NCBI GenBank assembly: GCA_038503035.1
Contig: JAVSML010024265.1
Location: 1 to 64,000, forward strand
Direction of reading: 5' to 3'
Length of the DNA stretch: 64,000 bases
Source of the DNA: Crocodylus rhombifer
Lineage: Eukaryota; Chordata; Crocodylia; Crocodylidae
Shown: positions 36,031 to 44,105 of the stretch, one piece after another
Layout of the letters: each line of letters opens with the position of its first letter
How positions within the stretch are numbered: position 1 is the first letter of the stretch
The notes under the pieces: generated by a model
Seen by the model: only the letters and a program-made list of their open reading frames with translations
Database searches by the model: none
Told to the model about the DNA's origin: nothing
Program-made: the position numbers and the translations under genes

Positions 36031-36544
36031 GGGAATTCTACACAAGATGTTTACTGTGGAGTTGCCTAATTAGCTCCACAGTAAAACATTAGCATCTACA
36101 CGTGCAATGCTGTTATGATGGAGGCTATTAACTATTATGCTATTAGGATGGAGTAAACTAACTCCATTGTAGGATAGTACTGCCAGACACAAATACTATC
36201 CTATGGAAGAATTATTTATTCCACCACAATGCATGTGTAGACACTGACAGGGCTGGCTGGAGCATGAGAGTGCTTCAGTGTGGGGGCTGTCTCCTAGTTA
36301 GCCCTTCACTGAAGCAGCTTCATGCCCCAGCCACCTCCTCCACAGCACACTAAACTATGTCAGAGCAGCCCCAAGCTGGCAGACTGAGCCCCAGAGCCCC
36401 CTGCCAGGCAGGGCTGCTCTGCCCTGGCTCAACGTGCTGTGGTCCTGTGCACATGTGCAAATGGCACACCCAGGAACAATTAGCTCTGGCAAGAACTGCA
36501 CTGGAGTTTATTCAGGCATGGTAATTGCTTGTGTAGATGCCCCC
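36031..36544 (+). mobile_element. MITE with TCTACACAAG termini
   Basis: The left end GGGAATTCTACACAAGATG matches the right end reversed, GGGGCATCTACACAAGCAAT. The core TCTACACAAG is identical in inverted orientation. The element is 514 bp with no coding capacity. The flanking CACTA and CACAG are possible remnants of a 5-bp duplication. The internal sequence CTCCACAGTAAAACATTAGC is inverted relative to TTTACTGTGGAG near the left end. The terminus resembles the MITE family at 16067 and 23538, although the interior differs. Confidence 0.7.
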
Positions 36545-36807
36545 ACAGGATTAATAATATTCCATAGTGGATACATATAGAGGCAGGCATTTGGCTGTGC
36601 TAGAAAGAAACCCATAGTGATCATGTATGTCAGACCAATCAAGAACTCAGTCTGGGACTTAACAGCCAGGCAGAAATAAGAGATTGGTTGGCTAGGAAAC
36701 ACTAAAGAGACATCAGCAGCAGAGGTTGGGGGACAGACAGCATCATAGCCAGAGAAGTGTACAGGGAGGTGTAATGGCAATCACTGAAGCCCACAGAAAG
36801 CTGCTTT

Positions 36808-38257
36808 CCAAGGCTAGAGACAGACATTCAAAAAGCCTAAGCCTGAATTGATTCAATTTTTTTCAGGTAAGTCTCACCAGGTTAGGCTGAACCAGTTTGC
36901 AAATACACAGACACTCCTTCTGGACTGAGAAAATGCAGCCATATGCCTGCAGTGGCTCAGGCTAGAAGCCAGGGGGCACTAAAGCAGCCCTCCCTTCCCT
37001 TCCAGAGTCCTGAGCTGAGGTGAGGCATGGACAGGCCCTGGCAGGATGCTCCAATTAGGGAAGGTCACCCACCCAGTGCTCCTTAGCAGAGTTGATAACA
37101 CAGTACTTAGCACCCTATCGAAAAAAAAAAAGCCTCTCTCATTAGCTCAATCGCTTCTTAAACAACCTTTTCCAAGGAAGGAATGGAGGGACATTACCAG
37201 CTACCTGCCTGCCAAAAAGCCTTAAGTGAACACTGTCAGGTGTGCCTTTGTCTTGTCTGTCTTGCACAGGCACCTCTCAGCATTAGCCATGCTGGCTACC
37301 ATCCACGCTGTGGGAGAGAGGATGGGGGAATCCCTGCTTGAGCAGGAAGGGGGGGGCACAGCGGGCAGAGGGAAGCCAGGCTGGCACTGCTGTGCCTGCC
37401 ATCTCTGCCAGAGCTCCTAGCAGGGAGCAGAGGGGTGGGGCCAGCCCTGCCCTGGAGCACAGAGCCCAGCCCAGGGCTGCAAAGCATCTGGGATGTGGGA
37501 GACTGTGGTTAAAGTTAAACCAGGAAGGGGTCTGAGGCAAACATTGCATAAATCAATTAAGTTTGACTTTTATTAGTAGATGTTTTGGTTGGGGAATCCA
37601 GGTAAAAGATGACAATGTTGAGATGGAAATACAAAGCGCCCGAGCGAGGGACTAACAATCCAGGGTGGGGGAGAGGAGTGGAACGCGACTAGGTTACATA
37701 CCATACAATGTTAGCCAACTAAGCCCGGGGGTGGGGGGGTGTGGAAGGGGGAGTGGGGAGGGGGGATCGCGACGCTGAGAGGGAAAGAAGATAGATACAC
37801 ACATACCCTTTACAGTGGTCCGCGATGTTGAAGGAAGTGGCTCGGAGCGAGCGTCTCAGTCCATAAAGTCCGATCGCGGGGGTCCTCTTCGGGTGGGGCG
37901 GGGTCGTCCGTGGCGGCGAAGTCCTCTCGACGCGAAGCGAAGCGGTGGGGGGGCGGTTCAGGCGGCGGCGTCCTCCGGGTCCGGTCCGGCGGCGGCTGGT
38001 CTGGAGGGGTCGATGAACTGGCGGTGGCCCATGATGTGCTCCACGTAGATGTCGCGGGACCAGCGGATGGTGTCGTACTACACTTGATCTGAGCCTTCAA
38101 GAGGCCGAGAATACTACATTCAACCAGGTTTATCTCATACTGGTTTCAGCCATTTTCAAACTGGTTTATGTGCACTGAATATCTGTTCTGTTACAGGTTT
38201 AAACCAGTTTCTGATCACTTAAACTGGTTTATGGGTAATGTGTGTCCCTAGCCCAAG
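36808..38257 (-). mobile_element. 1,440-bp TIR element with CpG-rich core and gene 3' end; 5-bp TSD
   Basis: The left end GCTAGAGACAGACATT (36813) matches the reversed right end GCTAGGGACACACATT (to 38252) at 14 of 16. Both are flanked by CCAAG (36808-36812 and 38253-38257). Subterminal GAACCAGTTTGCAA near 36888 is inverted relative to TTCAAACTGGTTTATG near 38153. The middle (37620-38085) is strikingly GC- and CpG-rich compared with the AT-rich surroundings. On the minus strand it contains the end of an open frame (see next feature) and a poly(A) signal at 37569-37574. A DNA transposon that kept the 3' end of its own or a captured gene fits all of this. The superfamily is unresolved; some hAT lineages make 5-bp duplications. 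Confidence 0.7.
37569..38077 (-). pseudogene. 3' end of an unidentified gene inside the TIR element
   Basis: On the minus strand the codons YDTIRWSRDIYVEHIMGHRQ, then FIDPSRPAAAGPDPEDAAA, lead to a TGA at 37958-37960. G/C-ending codons are favoured, and an AATAAA lies about 390 bp downstream (37569-37574). In this frame a TAG sits immediately upstream of the first Y, so the coding sequence is truncated there by deletion or meets a splice acceptor with a poor pyrimidine tract. I do not recognise the protein. The overlapping frame (37810-38100, 96 codons) is Pro/Ser/Thr-rich and looks like a shifted reading of GC-rich DNA. It could be the tail of the element's transposase or a captured host or viral sequence. 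No choice is supported by the sequence alone. Confidence 0.45.
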
Positions 38258-39139
38258 TGTCTAAAAGTGCCCTAAAGTAAACCACCACTGCCAAGATTCT
38301 CAGACACTGGAGATCAGGGTCAAGTCAAGTCAGCGTGACATGTCTGCATGTGAGATTAAATGTAAGACAGTGGAGTGTTGTTGAAGGGAACAGCAGAGTA
38401 GCTTTTAGGGTCTGTGCCTTGAGCAGTGGCAATAGCAGAAGACAGGCTGGTTGTGGCAACATTGGCTGCCATTCTTGTGCTTCCTCTAACTAGCCATCCA
38501 GAGTTGGTGTCCTGTTCACCCACTCTTTGTTATACTACCGGAAGGGACTGTGGCTGGCAAGTAATATGTACAGATCAATGTTTAATAATCCTCTTGGAGA
38601 CAGATGAAACTGCGAAGGAGAGTTCAGGCACTGGGGACCCTGGAGTAAGGTTTTCTTTGCACTGTGAAAAGCTCTACCATGATGTCCTTAACTGTAACAG
38701 AGTAGGCCATTACATTGAGGGTGTTTATACAGTTTCCTTTTTGCCAGCTGTAGTCAATAATCCTTCTCTTTCACTTGTGAGGGTGGGTGCCTATTAGGAG
38801 CTCCACAGGTGTTGCAACTTCTTAGGGCTAGCAGCTGAAGAGTCTTCAATGCCCACACTTGGCACACTGACAAGCATTTATGTGCTACTTCCCTAACGGG
38901 ATGTAGTTGGTAACTTACTTTCCCACAAGTCTAATCTATTTCCATTCATATTCTATTCATATAAGAGCTCCCCCCAAACTTGTAATAAAGCCATAATTCT
39001 GCCTTTCGAAGTATTTGAGTCTGTTTCATTGGGAATGACCCTGATCTTGTAAAGATAGCATTATGAATCAGGGATGAATGAGGGCAGATCAAGGATGAGA
39101 TGATGGACTATAACAGAATGAAATCCTTGCTGAAATCCA
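38258..39139. other. Unassigned sequence
   Basis: The plus-strand frame at 38426-38797 (123 codons) lacks recognisable motifs. No repeat is identified. Confidence 0.45.
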
Positions 39140-40225
39140 AACAGTTGAAGGGAAAAAAAGTAGTAGTAGACAACTGTTGATCTTCTGGATCATGGTGTAC
39201 ATGTAAGAGGTCTAGTTAGATGCCTGATGATTCTGTTTGTGGCTGACAAATCCAATTCGAGAGTGACACAGCTTGTTACAAGTTTCACAGATCCATATGT
39301 TGTCTAAGTTGGAGTCCAAATTTACAGTGTGCTGCTTTCTTCTTTCTCACTTTGCTTCCATCCTCTGGATGAAAGCCACTGCATGTTGAGCTGCACCCAG
39401 ATCTAGATGTTCCCTCCAGATCAAACGGGATTCTACGTGCTCCTCCCAGCTTTCTACGTTGACGCTGAATCACTTCATATCATTTTTGCACACATCATGG
39501 TACCACCTCAGAGAGTGACCCTACTTTCTAGAGATGTTTTGAATCTCACTATACGAACTATTCTTGAGGATAGTTCTTCTCTAGTTCTCCTGATACAGCC
39601 GATCCATCACAAAATCCTCTTCTTGATAGCAATTTCAAAGTGTGTCAATCCTGCACACTTCAGTACTTCTGTGTTTGGTACCCACTTTACTTTCAGGATC
39701 TTATACAGAGATCTCATGTGGAAGCCATTCAGTCTCTTGATATGCCTAGCATATGTATTCCATATTTCTGAATCATAAAATAGGGGTGACAACACACACG
39801 TCTCTTAGATTCGCATCTTCACCTTAGCTCATAACTTGCTGTTATTCTATGCACACTTCTGTAATTCTGTAGTTCTGAAATTCTCAGCTGGTTTTCTAAT
39901 TCTATGAGTCATTTCATTCTGAAAGTCCAGATCCCTGCTGATCATGGAACCCAAGTAGCAAGAACTGTCAGACCCCAAGAGATTTGTCCTCAAGAATGAT
40001 GTCAGCTATTGATTCTTTCATCCCGTGGTACATGATTACAGTCTTCTTGAGAATAATTGCTATCCCAAAGCTCTTGCATGATTCTACAAATCTGCCCAAG
40101 GCTGCATCATCCGCAAACTGGAAATCTCTCAGAACCAGTTCTTTCACTTTGGTTTTCACTCTATACCTTGCAATGTTGAGCAAGCCTCCATCTAGTCTGG
40201 TTCAAAGATAAATGCCATCATTGCT
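39140..40225 (-). mobile_element. Non-CR1 LINE remnant: RT C-terminal half plus Cys/His finger
   Basis: The minus strand holds, in order: LLNIARYRVKTKVKELVLRD and FQFADDAAL (RT motif C, both aspartates present) near 40100-40160, then SFGIAIILKKTVIMYH. Degenerate sequence follows, then LFYDSEIWNTYARHIKRLNG, FHMRSLYKILKVKWV, NTEVLKCAGL (39600-39790). A C-terminal finger near 39230-39296 reads ICETCNKLCHSRIGFVSHK. This series (FADDAAL, LLYxSETW, RRLNxFHMR, NTEVLxxAG, CxxCxxxCxSRIGxxSH) is a well-known LINE protein tail found across animals and is clearly different from CR1. I cannot name its clade with certainty. Frameshifts and stops are frequent, and no endonuclease is visible upstream. Confidence 0.85.
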
Positions 40226-41156
40226 GTCCTGGAATGTATGAAAAAGCAGGAATGAAAAGTAGAAAAAATAAAAATGAAAAAAGAAACAAAAGTAAAGCCA
40301 TGACAAATTAATAGATGCAAGGTAAATTAGCCACACTGTGAAAGTCTCTTTAAGGTTGGATAAACAGAAATATCACACCTGATCGAACCAAGAAAACAAC
40401 TTGCCATAGGATCAGTTCAAGCAGTGATCTTACCATCAATGGAACTCCAGGTTCTTGGTAAACAGGCATCTGGGTCCAGCAACACTATGTTCTAACAACA
40501 GAGTTGTTCAAATGCCTGATTATCCATATGCTTATTGACCACATTGTAAGAAAGAACATAATCTATTAGCACAAGTGAAGGTTAGATATTTTTTCAGCAT
40601 TGTGCAGCAGTTATTTTGTGCAAACACAGCAAGCTTCTGTTTTACCACTCTCTGATGGAAGTACTTAAAGTGTCAGATCACCAGAGGGAATGGTATTAAT
40701 TTATATTTTCAATAGAGGCAGTTATTAATTATATGTGCTTTGAAAAAATCTCCTTAGGACCTCATACTGAGAAGACAAATTGTAACAATGCATGATTAGG
40801 TGTGTGTGCGTGCGTGCGTGCGTGTGTGTGTGTGTGGGGGGGAGAGTCAAATGTGACACACACTGATTTAAAAATTTAAATTCAGTTGACCTATCTCTCC
40901 ATAACCAAAGGTGTTGTAAAGAGAAATAACTGCTCAGCTCTGTCAAGTTTTGGTGGCTGGATTTGGGACTCCATTTTTTCTTCATAGATTATTGTCTGTC
41001 TTTGAAGGAGACTTGCTGCAAACACTTATTCAGTAGGATTGGATGGGTACAACTGAGGGCATGATTTGGCTCACTTGAGAAAATTCTTCCCTGGAATTCA
41101 CCGAGGGATGAATATTGCCCATGGTGCTTATATGCCTTGTCCCTGCTGTTAATATA
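40226..41156. other. Unassigned sequence with a TG/TGCG microsatellite
   Basis: AT-rich DNA, with the microsatellite at 40799-40840 listed separately. No gene is recognised. Confidence 0.5.
40799..40840. repeat. Microsatellite (TG)n(TGCG)n(TG)n with G-run
   Basis: TGTGTG passes into four GCGT units, then TGTG and a run of seven Gs. Confidence 0.95.
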
Positions 41157-41494
41157 TACAGTAGAGCCCTCTAAATTGGTACTCCCTGATGGAAAAAGAA
41201 ATGGGGCAATTACACAATCATCCCAATTATCAAAGGCTCCCAGGAATATCTTCTGTGAGTAGATAGTCATTTTATTTCAGGAATTGTAAAAACAGTCATG
41301 GTACAAAGTGTTAAAATATGTTTTTAGAGCTATGTGTAGTATAATAAAGCTGGAAACTGGCATGAAGAGAAAACAAAAGGTTTCAAAGCAAAAGATCCTC
41401 GTAAATAGACTTGAACAACACCAGGCATGGCACATAATCAGACTATGCATGCCATTTAGCCACTGTTTGAACCGTGTGTAGAGGGCTCACTGTA
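41157..41494 (+). mobile_element. Tc1/mariner-type MITE (Tigger/pogo-like ends), TA TSD
   Basis: The left end CAGTAGAGCCCTCT at 41159 is inverted relative to AGAGGGCTCACTG ending at 41492 (one 1-bp gap). TA dinucleotides flank both sides (41157-41158 and 41493-41494). CAGTAG-type ends with TA duplication fit Tigger/pogo relatives. The element is 334 bp with no coding capacity. Confidence 0.75.
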
Positions 41495-41723
41495 TACTGC
41501 ATTAACTCTATTCTCTAAATACCCCAGTTAGCATCCATGTCATGTAATTTGGTGGCATCTACTGTATTTTCTTATAAATATCTAATCCTAGCCATCATTA
41601 TTTATTTTATGTATAGTACCCATAAGGCACCATAAAAGATCCTAGCATTTTGACATGCTCTTTACAGAAATATATAAAAAGACAGGGTCCTTCCCCAAGG
41701 AATCTAGTCTAAAGTAACATGTG

Positions 41724-41812
41724 ATAATTCAGGTAGCTGAGCAGCTAAGGCACTGACTTGAAATCCAGTGGGTTTCCCTGTGCTCTCAGTGTGAGGTTGG
41801 TTATGTCAGATA
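41724..41812 (+). pseudogene. tRNA-Ser(UGA)-like pseudogene or SINE head
   Basis: From the D-stem onward the sequence follows tRNA-Ser: GCTGAGCAGCTAAGGC matches the A-box region GCCGAGTGGTTAAGGC. CTTGAAATCC is the anticodon-loop signature with TGA, and GTGGGTTTCCCTGTGC is the long class II variable arm. The T-arm (GAGGTTGGTTATGTC) and the acceptor end (GATAGTC) are degraded, and the 5' acceptor strand is not recognisable. It is not expected to be functional. It could be the relic of a Ser-tRNA-derived SINE or a true tRNA pseudogene. No A-rich or LINE-like tail is visible. Confidence 0.6.
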
Positions 41813-41885
41813 GTCATGGGTACGAAGGTAGGCTAGAAATCTGCTGGGATCTCCCTGCACAGGTTGGAAATCTGTCGACTATAGA
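41810..41885 (+). pseudogene. tRNA-Ser(AGA)-like pseudogene, tandem to the previous unit
   Basis: Starting TAGTCATGGG, it has a shortened D-arm (GTACGAAGGTAGG, missing about seven bases) and the anticodon-loop signature CTAGAAATC with AGA. The variable-arm sequence is TGGGATCTCCCTGCACAGG, the T-arm is GGTTGGAAATC, and the acceptor end is GTCGACTATAG. The 3' half matches vertebrate tRNA-Ser(AGA) well, apart from scattered transitions. The D-arm deletion argues against function. The unit overlaps the end of the TGA-like unit by one or two bases. Confidence 0.68.
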
Positions 41886-42007
41886 CTCAGCAGTGTTGTT
41901 CCCTTTTGTAATAAGCTTCCTTTCCTTTCCTTTTTCATGTCCATGTATTAGCAGAATTTGAAGATTCGTTGGAATCTGACAGACCATGCCATAAGCACTT
42001 CTGCTAT

Positions 42008-42410
42008 GCCCTCAGTAATGAGTTTAAATGGCAAAAAAAGGAGATTTAGATTAGATATTAGGAAAACTTTCCAATTATGAGGGTGCTTAAGCAATAGAAC
42101 AACTTACATACAGAGGTTATAGAAGCTCCACCTTCAAAAGGTTTTAGACAAACATTCATCTGGGATGGTTTAGACCAGGGTGGCCAACCTGTAGCACGTG
42201 TGTCACATATGGCAGATTGGGAAGGGAACAGAAAGTAGAGCAGAACATTGGGCAAGGAAAGGGAACTGGAGTGGCACTCAGGAAGGGGGCCTAACTTGTG
42301 GCTTGCCTGCCGAAAAGGTTGGTTCCCTACTGGCTTAGACAGATGACCCTCCCTTTAGGGGCTTGGACTAGAAGAACCTCTCAAGGTCTCTTTCAGACCT
42401 ATGAAGTGCA
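42008..42410 (+). mobile_element. CR1 LINE 3' end interrupted by a hAT
   Basis: The segment 42038-42168 reads as the decayed end of CR1 ORF2 (TTTAGATTAGATATTAGGAA, encoding an FRLDIRK-like tail, then GAACAACTTACATACAGAGG and CAAACATTCATCTGGGATGG). It resumes after the hAT at 42341 with AGATGACCCTCCC, GGGGCTTGGACTAGAAGAAC and CAAGGTCTCTTTCAGACC, the CR1 3' UTR. The two halves join seamlessly if the hAT and one target copy are removed. This proves the CR1 is the older insertion. Confidence 0.85.
42168..42340 (+). mobile_element. 157-bp hAT MITE nested in CR1, 8-bp TSD
   Basis: The element 42176-42332 starts CAGGGTGGCCAACCTGTAGC and ends AAAAGGTTGGTTCCCTACTG. Reversed, the end reads CAGTAGGGAACCAACC, an imperfect inverted repeat. 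The flanking copies are GTTTAGAC (42168-42175) and GCTTAGAC (42333-42340), 7 of 8 identical. It has no coding capacity. Confidence 0.88.
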
Positions 42411-42563
42411 ACAGTGGCAAGGAGAGCTAGATTACATTAGAAAGATTGTTTGTTACTTGGTTTTGCTCCATGGGCACCTTAAGCTTCCATTTTCTTATAA
42501 TTTTTGTTTATAATTTAATTTGTTGCTTGTCAGCAATATGGCTCAAGTGCATTTTAAGTAAGG

Positions 42564-42979
42564 GTTTAAACCAGTGGTCACCAACCAATAAATCTCGGTC
42601 TACCGGTAGATCTCAGAGCCTCTTGGAGTAGATCTTGGAGCCTCTTAGAGTCGATCTGAGGCTGGGGTGTGGGGCTGGTCATTCCATGGGGAGGAAACGG
42701 GTGGAGGCTAGATTGAGGCCCCCATGGTGAGGGACAGTGCCGCAGAGGCAGGAGCAGGGGTAAATTGAGTGGGGCCCTGACCACATAGGACTTACCTGCT
42801 GGGAGGTTCTCCCCCAAATAATTTTTCTCCCTCTGCTTCTATCTGCCACACACCCCCTCCCTCCCCACAGACTTACCTGCTGGGCGGGGGCAGGGGGAGG
42901 TGGGACACGGTAGATCTTGAGTTGCTTTTAAATACCAAAGCTGATCTGCTTAAAAAGGTTGGAGACCACTGGTTTAAAC
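42564..42979 (+). mobile_element. 400-bp hAT transposon, perfect 8-bp TSD
   Basis: The element 42572-42971 begins CAGTGGTCACCAACC and ends GGTTGGAGACCACTG, matching at 14 of 15 as inverted repeats. Both sides carry GTTTAAAC (42564-42571 and 42972-42979), which is itself palindromic. The internal GTAGATCT motifs repeat several times near the left end. It has no transposase sequence; the minus-strand frame at 42578-42817 is incidental. Confidence 0.93.
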
Positions 42980-43024
42980 TAAGAGGGTAGTAGCTTAGTG
43001 AACATGATTAGGAGGGTGTTTTCT

Positions 43025-44105
43025 AACAAAATGGGCTGGATGAATGGATTGTAAAGTAGATAGAAAACTGGCTGGAGCATCAGACTCAGAGGGTAATAAT
43101 CAATGGCTCAATGTTTAGTTGGCAGCCGGTATCAAGTGGAGTGCCCCAGGGGTCAGTCCTGGGGTCGATTTTGTTCAATCTCTTCATCAATGCCCTGGAA
43201 GATGGCATAGAGTGTGCCCTCAGTATGTTTGCAGATGACACCAAGCTGGGGGGGGGTAGTAGATACGCTAGTGGGTAGGGCTAGGATTCAGGGTGACCTA
43301 GACAAATTGGAGAATTGGGCCAAAAGAAATCTCAAGAGGTTCAACAAGGACAAGTGCAAAGTCTTGTACTTAGGACAGAACAATCCTATGCACTAGTACA
43401 GGCTCAGGACTGACTGGCTGAGCCGCAGGTCTACAGAAAAGGACCTGGGGGTTATAGTGGGCAAAAAGCTAAATATGAGCCATAACTGTGCCCTTGTTGC
43501 CAAGAAGGCTAATGGCATACTGGGCTGCATTGGTAGGTGTGTTGCCACTGGGTCCAGGGAAGTGATTATTCCCCTCTATTCAACACTGAATATCTGGAGT
43601 ATTGTGTTCAGTTTTGGGCCCCCCACTAAAGAAAGGATGTGGACAAATTGGATAGAGTCCATTGGAGGGCAACAAAAATAGTTCAGGGGCTGGAGGGCAT
43701 GACTTATGAGGAGAGGCTGAGGGAACTGGACTTATTTAGTCTAGAGAAGAGAAGACTGAGAGGGAATTTAATAGCAGCCTTCAACTACCTGAAGGGGGGT
43801 TCGAAAAAGGATGGAGCTGGACTGCTCTTGGTGGTGGCAGATGACAGAACAAGGAGCAACGGTCTCAAGTTGCAGCAAGGCTAGTTGAAGTTAGATATTA
43901 GGAAGAATTTTCTTACTAGGAGGGTCCTAAAACACTGAAACAGGTTACCCAGAGAGGTGGTGGAATCTCTGTCCTGGGAGGTTTTTAAGACCTGGCTAGA
44001 CAAAGCTTTGGCTAGGATGATCTAGTTGGGGATGATCCTGCTTTGAGCAGGTGGTTGGACTAGATGACCTCCTGAGGTCCCTTCCAACCCTAATTTTCTA
44101 TGTTT
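43025..44105 (+). mobile_element. CR1 LINE, RT C-terminal half and 3' UTR
   Basis: A 5'-truncated copy beginning within RT (ENWLEHQTQRVIINGS-like). It contains GVPQGSVLGSILFNLFINAL (about 43140-43195) and [10 protein letters not shown] (motif C, aspartates intact, 43225-43255). It continues with [33 protein letters not shown] and KANGILGCIGRC, then EERLRELDLFSLEKRRLRGN. The 3' UTR is GATGACCTCCTGAGGTCCCT ending CCTAATTTTCTATGTTTCCA. It contains stops (43397, 43682) and frameshifts. Its tail (TTTCTATG) differs from the ATGAAATCT tail of the copies at 1-399 and 28867-30922, so this is a second CR1 subfamily. Confidence 0.93.
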
